Positions 26,483 to 35,173 of a stretch of 64,000 nt of DNA are shown here, piece by piece. The stretch comes from Marinomonas sp. IMCC 4694. GTDB taxonomy: Bacteria; Pseudomonadota; Gammaproteobacteria; Pseudomonadales; Marinomonadaceae. The stretch covers positions 1,178,001-1,242,000 of the forward strand of contig NZ_VSRV01000001.1 in assembly GCF_008122525.1 (NCBI RefSeq), given 5' to 3'. Position 1 is the first letter of the stretch, and each line of letters starts with the position of its first letter. The notes below the pieces were generated by a model. It had not been told where the DNA came from. It worked only from the letters and a program-made list of their open reading frames with translations, and did no database searches. The translations under genes were made by a program, and so were the position numbers.

Positions 26483-27586
26483 TTATTGCCGCAGTCGAAG
26501 CAGTTGATCGACACTCAGTACTAAAATGCCAAACATCAGGTGACTCATGACTTTTACCTCACCACGTACCCAGATGTGTCGACCTCCGAACTCATCCTTG
26601 AGTCGGCCATTGGCTCGTTCTGCGCCCGAACGTTCCCGATAACGCACCGTATCGGCGGGTTCAAATTCTTCTTTCTCGCCCCCTCTGGGGTTGTGATCTA
26701 TCAGGGGCACATGCCCTAACTCTCTACTGTGCTCATGCAGGTCAATACTGCAGTAGGCGGCGTCCATCAGATCATAAAGGTTGGTCACCCTCGCCGCACT
26801 GATGTGAGACAGAGGGATGGCGGCACGGCTGTCATGCATGGAGGCTGAGGACAGCAAAGCGGAGATGGGGACGCCACAGTCTGCAATGTCTAGATGCAGT
26901 TTGTAGCCATTCCAGCTGTTTTTATAGCCTTGAGCATTGCATTTTGTGCCACGACGGCAATCAACCGGGATCTCATTAAGCATCTCTTCTAGGCATTGGG
27001 TACGTTGCCGTGCCACATTGAATTTGATCGGGCGGTTTTCATCTTTGTCCTTGCGGGGCCGCCCTTTAAGCTTAGGTTTATCCGTGTCCACTTTGTCGAT
27101 CTTTTGTGGACGTTCTCTCACCTTAATCGCCGTCCCGTCTCGGCTGATATGCCCAATGAGACGATCTCCAAAGTGCATTTTGATCAGCACCTCGTGGGCA
27201 CGTTCGGCCAACTTATCTTTGGCAAACGTCTCGAACGCACGAGAAAAAGTCGAGGCTGAGGGCAGTTTCTTATGAAGCGGAAATCCACAGATTCGCTGTA
27301 ATGCTTTGTCCATGTTTAGGCGTTCTATTAGATGCACCGTGGTGGTAAGCCCAAGCACTACCTTGGCAACAAACGCGTTGGCTAACCAAGCGAGTTCATG
27401 GGGAGGACGCCCCGTCCGATACGAAAAGCGTGTCACAAACTCTTCGATGCGAGACCATTCCAAGATATGAATCAGTTTTTCAAGTTTTGGGGTCAACAAG
27501 CCTATTTCTTGGTGTAAAGCAGGAATCAATTGGCCTTGAACGATTTGCCAGCGTTGCATTATTTGTTGGGGCGTCGTAGCATTCAT
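26483..27586 (-). CDS. IS transposase, DDE type (DUF772/DDE_Tnp_1)
   Basis: 367 aa, apparently intact. The N-terminal helical DUF772-like region has RTGRPPHELAWLANAFVAKVV and SASTFSRAFETFA. The catalytic triad candidates are Asp in ISRDGTAIK, Asp in LMDAAYCS and Glu in RSGAERANGRLKDEFG. WNGYKLHLDIAD marks the core RNase-H fold. The protein could still support transposition. About 210 bp between the stop and the left IS end are non-coding. Confidence 0.93.
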   Translation of the reverse strand: MNATTPQQIMQRWQIVQGQLIPALHQEIGLLTPKLEKLIHILEWSRIEEFVTRFSYRTGRPPHELAWLANAFVAKVVLGLTTTVHLIERLNMDKALQRICGFPLHKKLPSASTFSRAFETFAKDKLAERAHEVLIKMHFGDRLIGHISRDGTAIKVRERPQKIDKVDTDKPKLKGRPRKDKDENRPIKFNVARQRTQCLEEMLNEIPVDCRRGTKCNAQGYKNSWNGYKLHLDIADCGVPISALLSSASMHDSRAAIPLSHISAARVTNLYDLMDAAYCSIDLHEHSRELGHVPLIDHNPRGGEKEEFEPADTVRYRERSGAERANGRLKDEFGGRHIWVRGEVKVMSHLMFGILVLSVDQLLRLRQ

Positions 27587-27692
27587 AGAGTGGGTATGTC
27601 GATGTTGTGTGAGAACGCTATCGTCGCCGGAAACGGCAGCCCACGTCTTCTCTTTTTTCGTTATTCCACGAATAGATATGGCTTATATCGAC

Positions 27693-27708
27693 AGTTTTGC
27701 AATTACCT
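27693..27708 (-). repeat. IS right terminal inverted repeat
   Basis: Partner of the left repeat; identical over the ten inner bases. Confidence 0.8.
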
Positions 27709-27715
27709 CTAAGAG
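27709..27715 (+). repeat. 7-bp target site duplication, right copy
   Basis: CTAAGAG directly after the right inverted repeat, matching 26265-26271. Confidence 0.85.
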
Positions 27716-28697
27716 TAAGAAAGTTGTTTGGCTAGATTCTATCTACTTTCCTGTTGAAGATGAAAATGGAGCAGTTATTGAAATTGTAAAAGTAGCAAGT
27801 GATATAACGTCAACCATCGAAGAATCTCAGGATAAGCAAGCACTCATCGATTCATTGGAAAAATATATGGCTGTTATTAGTTTTGATAATAAAGGTCATG
27901 TCTTGGCGGCAAATGATAATTTTAATAAAGCAATGCAATATGAATTAGATGAAATTATTGGTCAGCACCATAAGAAATTTTGTTTTGATGATTTTTACAA
28001 AGAAAATCCAGATTTTTGGCTAAGGCTTTCAAGTGGGGAAAGCTTTCAGAGCCGCTACTCACGGAAAACAAAAACAGGTGAAGAAGTTTGGCTAGATGCG
28101 ACATACAGTCCTGTTTTTAACGCTCAGGGCGAGGTTTACAAAGTAGTCAAGTTCGCTATGAATGTGACTGAACAAGTTCAGACGTTCAATAAAGCGAAAG
28201 AAATAACAGAGAAAACCTCCAAAGAAACGTCTGAAATCACCCATAAAACGTTGTCTGCTTTGGATGAGGTGTTAAAGACATCAAAAGCGGCTCTTCATGG
28301 GATTGCACAAGCCAGTAAAATAACGGTGGATTTAAACGCACAAGCAGAAAAAGTCTCTTCAATTGTAAAAGCGATTCAAGGTGTGGCGGATCAAACCAAC
28401 TTACTGGCACTAAATGCGGCGATAGAAGCGGCAAGAGCGGGGGACGTTGGCCGAGGCTTTGCTGTTGTTGCTGACGAAGTTCGATCTTTGTCACAGCAAA
28501 CCGCCAGTCAATCAAAAGAAATCCACTCAGTAGTGAGCAAAAATTCTGCGCTAATTGAAGACCTGAAGTGTTCAATGGAAAGCTCTAGTCAGCTCGCTCT
28601 TTCTAGTACGATCAAGGCTGAGGATATCCTCTCGTACATAGAAGACATTAATCGAAGTGTTAACGATCTTGTGAGATCAATAAATGATTTGAAGTAG
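27709..28697 (+). pseudogene. BdlA-like PAS-PAS-MCP receptor, 3' part (interrupted by IS)
   Basis: Second half of the receptor: the end of PAS1 (VVWLDSIYFPVEDENGAVIEIVKVASDIT), a full PAS2 (AVISFDNKGHVLAANDNF ... WLDATYSPVFNAQGEVYKVVKFA) and a short MCP signalling domain (LLALNAAIEAARAGD, GRGFAVVADEVRSLS). There is no transmembrane segment. The restored order and length (434 aa) match BdlA, the biofilm-dispersal sensor of Pseudomonas aeruginosa. The frame is open back into the IS right end (ATG at 27609 and 27678), so a truncated product lacking most of PAS1 could still be made. Confidence 0.88.
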
Positions 28698-28726
28698 ACT
28701 TTACACAGTAGAGCTCTGCTAGGATG

Positions 28727-28758
28727 CGCATACTAACCGCTGATTAGTATGCGTTTTT
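28727..28758 (+). terminator. intrinsic terminator after the interrupted receptor gene
   Basis: Perfect 10-bp stem CGCATACTAA (28727-28736) with TTAGTATGCG (28744-28753), a 7-base loop and TTTTT. Confidence 0.88.
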
Positions 28759-28782
28759 AAAGCCATTCCCGTACGATGATTA

Positions 28783-29187
28783 CGAGCCGGGTTTGTGGGT
28801 GAATTAGGTTACGAAATACACATGCCGACCTTATTTTGTGGCGTCTTGTGGGATCTGTTAATGAAAGCCGGTGTGGAATTTAACATGAAGCCGTTTGGGG
28901 TAGAAACACGGTAATTCTGGTAGGTTTTAAATTACGCATACAAAGTGCACGTCCAAAAGAAGGTTGTATTGTGTTGGCGTGGAATCAAGAGGATTGCATG
29001 ATGACGGGCAACGTCATCTCGTTGGAATATTCCAACACAGTAGGTGTAAACATCGGTGGCGAGAATCAGCGCCATAGTGACAAAACAAACACAAAACGAC
29101 AGCGACTATATTCTGCTATTTGCAGACATCGCCAGCGTACAATATTTGTGGGAAGCCTTAACCGACGCCACGGTAGGGTTTGCTTAA
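28783..29187 (+). pseudogene. decayed sarcosine oxidase alpha/GcvT-like gene
   Basis: Two fragments in different frames. 28783-28911 reads RAGFVGELGYEIHMPT ... KPFGVETR, followed by a stop. 28911-29080 reads VGFKL ... ARPKEGCIVLAW and GNVISLEYSNTVG. These match the folate-binding GcvT domain and its C-terminal barrel as found in sarcosine oxidase alpha subunits and related dehydrogenases. A third stretch (29092-29187, LFADIASVQYLWEALTDA) may be the end of a gamma-subunit-like gene, but that is weak. Conserved residues at the expected LRLEKG step are lost at the frameshift. The 611-bp gap from the receptor to the thioesterase holds nothing else recognised. Confidence 0.6.
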
Positions 29188-29308
29188 GCGAGCGATCTTC
29201 ACCAGCGTGTAAGCACAAAAAGGTATTTTATGGTTGCCATTAAACAAGGGATTTTGTTTAGTGGTTTTTTATTTTGGGAGGCTCTTTTTTTATCGCTAAG
29301 ATTGTTCG

Positions 29309-29782
29309 CTACTCAGGCTTTAATGCCACAGCAACCATGGTCGCTGTGGCGCAAGGCTCGCCGTTGGCGCTCAGACTTAGTGCTACGGTGGCCTTTCTGC
29401 CCTCCAACTGAGTGATTTCTCCGCAAAGCGTCAATGCCTCTTTAATCGGCGTAGGGCGCAGAAAGTCGATTGATAACGAAGCCGTAACAAAGCGAAGAAT
29501 AGGCGCGGTGCCCATCTTTCGTCCTTCTTTTAAATAGGCCGCTGCAGCCGCTGATGCCGTGCCGTGACAATCTAAAAGCGATGCAATCAGTCCGCCATAA
29601 GCCTTATCGGGAACACCTCCAGTGTGATAGGGCTTGGGGGTGAAATGCGCGATAGTATGTGTTTTATCTTCGTCATCTAGCCAATAACTTTTTAGCTGCA
29701 AGCCGTGAGGATTATCACGACCACAGCCATAGCAATGGCTGAACTCGGCCGGATAGAAATCTTGAAAAGCCTGTTTAGACAT
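29309..29782 (-). CDS. PaaI-type hotdog thioesterase
   Basis: 157 aa hotdog-fold protein. It has the N-terminal CYGCGRDNPHGLQLKSY segment seen in this subgroup, then YGGLIASLLDCHGTASAAA (long helix with the active-site region) and SIDFLRPTPIKEALTLCGE. It probably hydrolyses acyl-CoA and frees CoA from dead-end intermediates of the catabolic cluster. Last of thirteen same-strand genes, 57 bp after the ETF-QO gene. Confidence 0.88.
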   Translation of the reverse strand: MSKQAFQDFYPAEFSHCYGCGRDNPHGLQLKSYWLDDEDKTHTIAHFTPKPYHTGGVPDKAYGGLIASLLDCHGTASAAAAAYLKEGRKMGTAPILRFVTASLSIDFLRPTPIKEALTLCGEITQLEGRKATVALSLSANGEPCATATMVAVALKPE

Positions 29783-29839
29783 GATGTTGTCCCTGTCTTT
29801 AGTGTTATAAAAATACCGTTAAGAAAAAGGCAGTGAAAC

Positions 29840-31480
29840 CTACATATTGGGATAGTTCGGTCCACCACCACCTTCTGGCACTCTCCATTGAATATTTTGC
29901 CCATAGTCCTTGATGTCGCAGGTTTTGCAATGAATGCAATTTTGCGCGTTGATCTGCAGCTGTGTTTGATTGTCTTTCTCGATCAGTTCATACACACCGG
30001 CTGGGCAAAATCGCTGGGCGGGCTCTTGGTGCAACGGAATGTTGACTCGATAGGGCTGGTCTTTATCATGCAAATGCAGGTGGCAGGGCTGGTCTTCTTC
30101 GTGATTGGTATTAGATAAATACACGGAAGACGATTTATCAAAACTCAGCACACCATCCGGTTTTGGATAAACGATTTTTGTGCACTCGGTCGTGGGTTTG
30201 ATTTGTAAATGGTCAACTTTTTTATCGTGGAGTTGAAGAGGTAAACGCCCCTTAAAAACGTTTTGTTCTAACGTGTTGAACGCACCGCCCCAAAATGGCC
30301 CTAACTTATGCAACGCAGGACCGAAGTTTTTTGATTGGAACAACTCGCTGTACAGCCAACTATCACGAAAGAGTGATTCGAAGCCTGTCGCCTCAGTGTG
30401 TTGATGTGTTAAGGCACTAACAACGGCCTCAGCCGCGAGCATGCCGGATTTCATGGCGGTGTGCGTGCCCTTGATGCGGGAAAAGTTCAGCGTGCCGGCA
30501 TCGCAGCCAATCAAGAGGCCACCGGGAAAGGTCATTTTAGGCAAGGCGTTAAAACCGCCTTTGGCAATGGCACGCGCGCCATAAGAAACACGTTTGCCGC
30601 CATCCAAATATTGGGCTAAAGCAGGGTGATGTTTGAGCTGCTGACATTCGTCAAATGGACTGACCCAAGGGTTGCTGTAATTGAGATCGACAATCAGGCC
30701 GACCGCAACCTGATGGTTGTCCGCATGATAAAGAAAGAAGCCACCGCTTGTGTCATCTTGAAGTGGCCACCCAGCGCCGTGTATTACTAAGCCTGGTTGG
30801 TGTTTAGCGGGGTCAATATCCCACAACTCTTTAATGCCAATGGCGTAATGCTGGGGGTCTTTGCCTTTGTCTAAGGCGTATTTTTCAATCAAGGTTTTGC
30901 CTAAATGACCACGGCAGCCTTCGGCAAAAAGCGTAAATTTAGCTTCTAATATCATGCCAGGCATATAACCAGATTTGGGTTCGTTTTGTGCGCTAAGCCC
31001 CATATCGGCGGTGACAATTCCTCTCACGCTGCCATCGTCGTGGTAGACCACGTCGGCGGCTGGAAAACCTGGAAAAATTTCCACACCCAAGCCCTCTGCC
31101 TGATCGGCCAACCAGCGACATAGATTACCTAAGCTGGCAATATAATTGCCTGTGTTGTGCATGGTTTTCGGGGCTAACCACGTTGGAATCGTCCAATGTT
31201 GGGTTGGATTGCGTAGCCACAGTATCTGATCTTCCATGGCAGGTACGGTCAAGGGGGCGTGGCGCTCGGGCCAATCCGGAAACAACTCGTTGAGCGCCTT
31301 AGGATCAATCACCGCCCCCGATACGATATGAGCGCCTACTTCAGAGCCTTTTTCAACCACGCAAACGCTGATCTCTATTTGCTCTGCTTGTGCTAACTGT
31401 TTTAGACGACAAGCCGCAGACAATCCCGCGGCGCCAGCGCCTACAATGACCACATCAAATGACATGACGTCGCGTTCCAT
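29840..31480 (-). CDS. electron transfer flavoprotein-ubiquinone oxidoreductase
   Basis: 546 aa, full length. N-terminal FAD motif VIVGAGAAGLSAACRL, a ubiquinone/membrane-associated middle region (GYMPGMILEAKFTLFAEGCRGHLGK) and a C-terminal [4Fe-4S] ferredoxin-like domain with CIHCKTCDIKD and GGGGPNYPNM. It passes electrons from reduced ETF to the quinone pool at the inner membrane. ATG 31480 has AGGAG upstream. Its location beside the ETF subunits and an acyl-CoA dehydrogenase makes a complete electron route. Confidence 0.96.
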   Translation of the reverse strand: MERDVMSFDVVIVGAGAAGLSAACRLKQLAQAEQIEISVCVVEKGSEVGAHIVSGAVIDPKALNELFPDWPERHAPLTVPAMEDQILWLRNPTQHWTIPTWLAPKTMHNTGNYIASLGNLCRWLADQAEGLGVEIFPGFPAADVVYHDDGSVRGIVTADMGLSAQNEPKSGYMPGMILEAKFTLFAEGCRGHLGKTLIEKYALDKGKDPQHYAIGIKELWDIDPAKHQPGLVIHGAGWPLQDDTSGGFFLYHADNHQVAVGLIVDLNYSNPWVSPFDECQQLKHHPALAQYLDGGKRVSYGARAIAKGGFNALPKMTFPGGLLIGCDAGTLNFSRIKGTHTAMKSGMLAAEAVVSALTHQHTEATGFESLFRDSWLYSELFQSKNFGPALHKLGPFWGGAFNTLEQNVFKGRLPLQLHDKKVDHLQIKPTTECTKIVYPKPDGVLSFDKSSSVYLSNTNHEEDQPCHLHLHDKDQPYRVNIPLHQEPAQRFCPAGVYELIEKDNQTQLQINAQNCIHCKTCDIKDYGQNIQWRVPEGGGGPNYPNM

Positions 31481-31518
31481 GTTGCCTCTCCTTTTCGAGT
31501 CTTAATTTTTAGCGTCTT

Positions 31519-31563
31519 AGTTTTTAAAATATGAGTTTTTAAAATATGAGTTTTTAAAATATG
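31519..31563 (+). repeat. three perfect 15-bp tandem repeats
   Basis: Unit AGTTTTTAAAATATG three times without change, followed by degenerate copies up to 31591 (AGTTGTTAGAATG, TTAGTTTTTAAAATG). They fill the gap between the acyl-CoA dehydrogenase stop and the ETF-QO start. Confidence 0.92.
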
Positions 31564-31591
31564 AGTTGTTAGAATGTTAGTTTTTAAAATG

Positions 31592-33382
31592 TTAAAGCTG
31601 ATCAAGATCAAGTGAAAAGGTACTGCTTAAACCGCTTAGTATGGTGTCACCATGCTGATGAACACGCGGTAAATAGTATTCTGCGTAAAAATGCGCCGTG
31701 CCTTGTTTCCCTGTTAAGAACTCGTTGCTGTATTGTGTGTTTTCATTATGGGCTGCGTTGTGAGTCCGTAATTGCGCAGCGCGTAAGGCACTTTTTGCCA
31801 TTAACCAACCGCCACACAAATAGCCCATCATCATTAGATAATCGACACTGACAGCCGCCGCCATTTGGCGATCTGATTGGCCTTGATCAAGCAACCAGTT
31901 TTTTACTGTGGTGGCTTTTTGTAATGCTAGCGTGAGTCGTGGTGTAATGTGTTGAAGCGTTTTATCCGTGCTTGCGGATAATTCCGTAAGGGTGCTGTCT
32001 ACCTCGTTAAGCAGCTGAGTCAAGGCGTTTGCTTCATCGCTGAGGGTTTTTCGACCAACTAGATCCAGTGCCTGAATGCCTGTGGTGCCTTCATAAATGG
32101 TTAAAATACGAGCGTCACGAAAATGTTGCGCTGCCCCTGCTTCCTCAACAAAGCCCATACCACCGTGAATTTGAATGTTCAGCGACGTGAGTTCTTGGGA
32201 CAGTTCGGTCATCCAGCCTTTTACGATAGGCGTGTAGAATTCAATGCGCTGTTTAGCGTCTGAGTCGCCGTGGTGATGTTTATCTATGTCGGCTGCGGCG
32301 CAAAGCGATAAAGCACGCATGGCTTCGCAACCGGATTTCATGGCCATTAACATACGGCGTACATCAGGGTATTCAATGATCGCGATTTTCTGGCCGTTTT
32401 TGTTCGTGCCTTGGGTGCGGTCTTTGGCAAATTGAAGGGCCTGTTGATAGGCTCGCTCAGAAATAGACAAACCTTGTAGGCCGACAGATTGTCGAGCATG
32501 GTTCATCATGGTGAACATGTAGTTCAAGCCTTTATTGGGTTCACCGATCAAATAGCCTATGGCGCCGCCATTATCGCCAAAACTCATGGTACAGGTTGGA
32601 CTGGCGTGAATACCCAGTTTATGCTCAAGAGAGATACAGCGAGCATCATTGAGCTCAGTTGGTTCTCCGTCCTCAGACAATACATACTTTGGCACCACAA
32701 ACAATGAAATGCCTTTTACGCCCGCGGGTGCATCTGGCAGCCGAGCTAATACCAAATGCACGATGTTGCTGGTCATCTGGTGATCGCCCCAAGTGATGTA
32801 GATTTTTTGGCCACGAATACGGTAATAATCGCCTTCTGGTGTGGCTTTACACGCCACGGCAGCCAGATCAGAACCTGCGTTAGGTTCTGTCAGGTTCATG
32901 GTGCCAGTCCATTCCCCTGAGATGAGTTTGTGAAGATAACGCGCTTGCAGCTCTGGGCTACCGTGTGCGATTAAGGCTTCCACCGCGCCTTGGCTCAACA
33001 TAGGGCAAAGCGCAAACGCCATGTTGGCCGAGTGCCAAAGTTCATTGACCGCGGTGCCCAGTACATTCGGTAGGCCTTGGCCGCCAAATTCAGTGGGTCC
33101 CGTTAACATGGCCCAGCCATTATCAACATATTGCTGGTAAGCGTCTTTGTAGCCAGGGCTTTGCTGAACGCCTTGATCGGTCAACACAGCGCCGTGTTTA
33201 TCGCCTTCGGCATTGAGAGGTGCCAGTACATCGGTAGCCAATTTACCGGCCTCTTGCACGATAACGTCTGCCAATTCGAGAGACACATCCTCTAATGCAT
33301 ACTGTGCGGCAAGCTTGTCCAGCTCCACCAGTTGATCAAGGACAAAAATAGTATCTTGCTGGGGTGCAATGTAAACACTCAT
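31592..33382 (-). CDS. acyl-CoA dehydrogenase (DmdC/FadE-like long form)
   Basis: 596 aa flavoenzyme that oxidises acyl-CoA to enoyl-CoA and reduces ETF. The N-terminal helical part is followed by the FAD/substrate motif GTMNLTEPNAGSDL, ITWGDHQM, the catalytic-Glu region ILTIYEGTTGIQALDL, and an extra C-terminal domain (AcylCoA_DH_C-like) after residue about 470. The length and C-terminal domain fit the group that includes 3-methylmercaptopropionyl-CoA dehydrogenase (DmdC), which is widely used for annotation of this type. Actual chain specificity is not shown by the sequence. Confidence 0.92.
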   Translation of the reverse strand: MSVYIAPQQDTIFVLDQLVELDKLAAQYALEDVSLELADVIVQEAGKLATDVLAPLNAEGDKHGAVLTDQGVQQSPGYKDAYQQYVDNGWAMLTGPTEFGGQGLPNVLGTAVNELWHSANMAFALCPMLSQGAVEALIAHGSPELQARYLHKLISGEWTGTMNLTEPNAGSDLAAVACKATPEGDYYRIRGQKIYITWGDHQMTSNIVHLVLARLPDAPAGVKGISLFVVPKYVLSEDGEPTELNDARCISLEHKLGIHASPTCTMSFGDNGGAIGYLIGEPNKGLNYMFTMMNHARQSVGLQGLSISERAYQQALQFAKDRTQGTNKNGQKIAIIEYPDVRRMLMAMKSGCEAMRALSLCAAADIDKHHHGDSDAKQRIEFYTPIVKGWMTELSQELTSLNIQIHGGMGFVEEAGAAQHFRDARILTIYEGTTGIQALDLVGRKTLSDEANALTQLLNEVDSTLTELSASTDKTLQHITPRLTLALQKATTVKNWLLDQGQSDRQMAAAVSVDYLMMMGYLCGGWLMAKSALRAAQLRTHNAAHNENTQYSNEFLTGKQGTAHFYAEYYLPRVHQHGDTILSGLSSTFSLDLDQL

Positions 33383-33448
33383 AAATCACCTTAAAAATAA
33401 GTAAACGGTTGTTGTTCGGTAAACATGCTGCGTAAAAACAGTGAGCGC

Positions 33449-34384
33449 CTACAAACGTGCTGTCATCGCGGGGAGCGTTTCAAATAAGTCAGCCACAAGG
33501 CCGTAATCAGCGACAGAAAAAATAGGGGCCTCTGGGTCGTTATTAATTGCCACAATGACCTTAGAGTCTTTCATTCCGGCAAGATGTTGAATGGCACCAG
33601 AAATGCCAATGGCAATGTAAAGGGAGGGCGCCACTACTTTGCCGGTTTGACCGACTTGCAAATCGTTGGCGATGTAGCCTGCATCGACCGCCGCTCTTGA
33701 AGCACCGACCGCGGCACCCAGCTTGTCTGCTAAGTCATAAATGAGGGAGAAATTGGCGTCAGAGCCGACAGCACGACCACCAGACACAATGATCTCGGCG
33801 CTGTTTAATTCGGGGCGGCTGGATTCACTCAGTGTTTGCTCAACGAAGCGCACAGACGTGTCAGGTAACTCGATGGACAGCGCTTGAATGTGAGCAGGCG
33901 ACGCGGCGGTTTCATGGCTCGGAGCAGAAAACGCACTGGTGCGAATCGTGACGACTTGGCAAGCCGCGTTATTTTGTACGGTGGCAATGGCATTACCCGC
34001 GTAAATAGGGCGTTTGTATTGGTTAGCGCTGATAATGTCGATCACATCAGACACCGCATTTACACCACACAGCGCAGCGATTCGAGGAGCGAGGTCTTTG
34101 CCAAATGACGAAGACGCCAATAAAATATGGCTGTATTGTGAGCGTAAATTGGCAATGACAGGCGCGAGTATTTCGCTAAACGGCATGGCGAGTGCTTCAT
34201 GATCCCAGCTTAATACACGATCAATACCGGCAATGGTCGCCGTGTCTTGGCTCAATTGTGCCATGTCGTGACCCGCAATAAACACGTCGATCGGTTGCCC
34301 AAGCTGTTGCGCTGCTCCTAGTGTTACCAAGGTGTCGGCTTTTAAGGCGTGGTGGTTATGTTCCGCAATAATCAATGTTTTCAT
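33449..34384 (-). CDS. etfA: electron transfer flavoprotein alpha subunit
   Basis: 311 aa. N-terminal adenine-nucleotide-binding-like domain (VTLGAAQQLGQPIDVFIAG) and C-terminal FAD domain with SGGRAVGSDANFSLIYDLADKLGAAVGASRAAVDAG, VGQTGKVVAPSLYIAIGISGAIQHLAGM and INNDPEAPIF. Starts one base after the beta subunit stop. It accepts electrons from the neighbouring acyl-CoA dehydrogenase. Confidence 0.96.
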   Translation of the reverse strand: MKTLIIAEHNHHALKADTLVTLGAAQQLGQPIDVFIAGHDMAQLSQDTATIAGIDRVLSWDHEALAMPFSEILAPVIANLRSQYSHILLASSSFGKDLAPRIAALCGVNAVSDVIDIISANQYKRPIYAGNAIATVQNNAACQVVTIRTSAFSAPSHETAASPAHIQALSIELPDTSVRFVEQTLSESSRPELNSAEIIVSGGRAVGSDANFSLIYDLADKLGAAVGASRAAVDAGYIANDLQVGQTGKVVAPSLYIAIGISGAIQHLAGMKDSKVIVAINNDPEAPIFSVADYGLVADLFETLPAMTARL

Positions 34385-35173
34385 CTAGGCTTCCTTATCG
34401 TGCTTGGGCATCTGTACGTTAGGGTCGTTGCGCAATGTCGACATCAACTCATCCACGGAGCTCAATATGACGCCGGCTTGGCGCTGGGTTGGGCTGTCTA
34501 CTGAGATAAGCTCAATGTCGGTGGTCAGTTCGATAGCGAGGTCGGCTAAGGTTTTCACTGCCAAGGGTTTGCGTTTGGCTTGCATGATTTTAGGCAGAGC
34601 CGCAAAGCGAGGTTCATTGAGGCGTAAGTCTGTTGTGATCACCGCGGGTAAAGACATTTCGACGGTGAGTAAGCCGCCGTCCACTTCCCGTGTGACGATC
34701 GCTTTGTTATGTTCAATGTGAACGCGAGATGCGCAGGTCGCTTGTGGGCAGTCGAGCAAGGCCGCGAGCATTTGTCCGGTTTGGTTATTGTCGGCATCGA
34801 TGGATTGCTTGCCTAATAGGAAGATGTCGGCGTTCTCTTCTTGCTGGATTTTTTGCAATATTTTGGCGACATCCAATGGGCTGACTGGTGTATCGCATTC
34901 CACCTGTAAGCCTCGGTCAGCGCCTAAAGCTAGGGCGCTGCGAATTTGTTCTTGGCAACTTTTGGGGCCAATCGACACGACGACAATTTCGCCTACGAGG
35001 CCAGCTTCTTTTAAACGTACCGCTTCTTCCACCGCGATTTCACAAAAGGGGTTCATCGACATTTTGGTGTTGCTTAAATCCACATCGCTGCGATCGGCTT
35101 TGACGCGCACTTTCACGTTGTAATCGATAACGCGTTTTACCGCGACAATGGCTTTTAAGGGATGATGTGTCAT
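34385..35173 (-). CDS. etfB: electron transfer flavoprotein beta subunit
   Basis: 262 aa. VAVKRVIDYNVKVRV at the N-terminus, SMNPFCEIAVEEAVRLKEAG, then LGKQSIDADNNQTGQMLAALLDCPQAT, the signature region of ETF beta that binds AMP. The start overlaps the stop of the acyl-CoA ligase gene by ATGA, and the gene abuts etfA. Confidence 0.96.
   Translation of the reverse strand: MTHHPLKAIVAVKRVIDYNVKVRVKADRSDVDLSNTKMSMNPFCEIAVEEAVRLKEAGLVGEIVVVSIGPKSCQEQIRSALALGADRGLQVECDTPVSPLDVAKILQKIQQEENADIFLLGKQSIDADNNQTGQMLAALLDCPQATCASRVHIEHNKAIVTREVDGGLLTVEMSLPAVITTDLRLNEPRFAALPKIMQAKRKPLAVKTLADLAIELTTDIELISVDSPTQRQAGVILSSVDELMSTLRNDPNVQMPKHDKEA

Larger units (their letters stand above)
26272..27708 (-). mobile_element. 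insertion sequence, 1437 bp, single DDE transposase
   Basis: Bounded by 16-bp imperfect terminal inverted repeats. The left is AGCATCTTGCAAAACT at 26272-26287; the right, read inward on the minus strand, is AGGTAATTGCAAAACT at 27708-27693. Twelve of 16 positions match, including the inner ten. It is flanked by direct 7-bp copies CTAAGAG. It carries one transposase gene, read from the right end. It lies inside the first PAS domain of a BdlA-like receptor gene. The transposase is of the IS4/IS5-like DDE superfamily; exact family not assigned. Confidence 0.92.
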
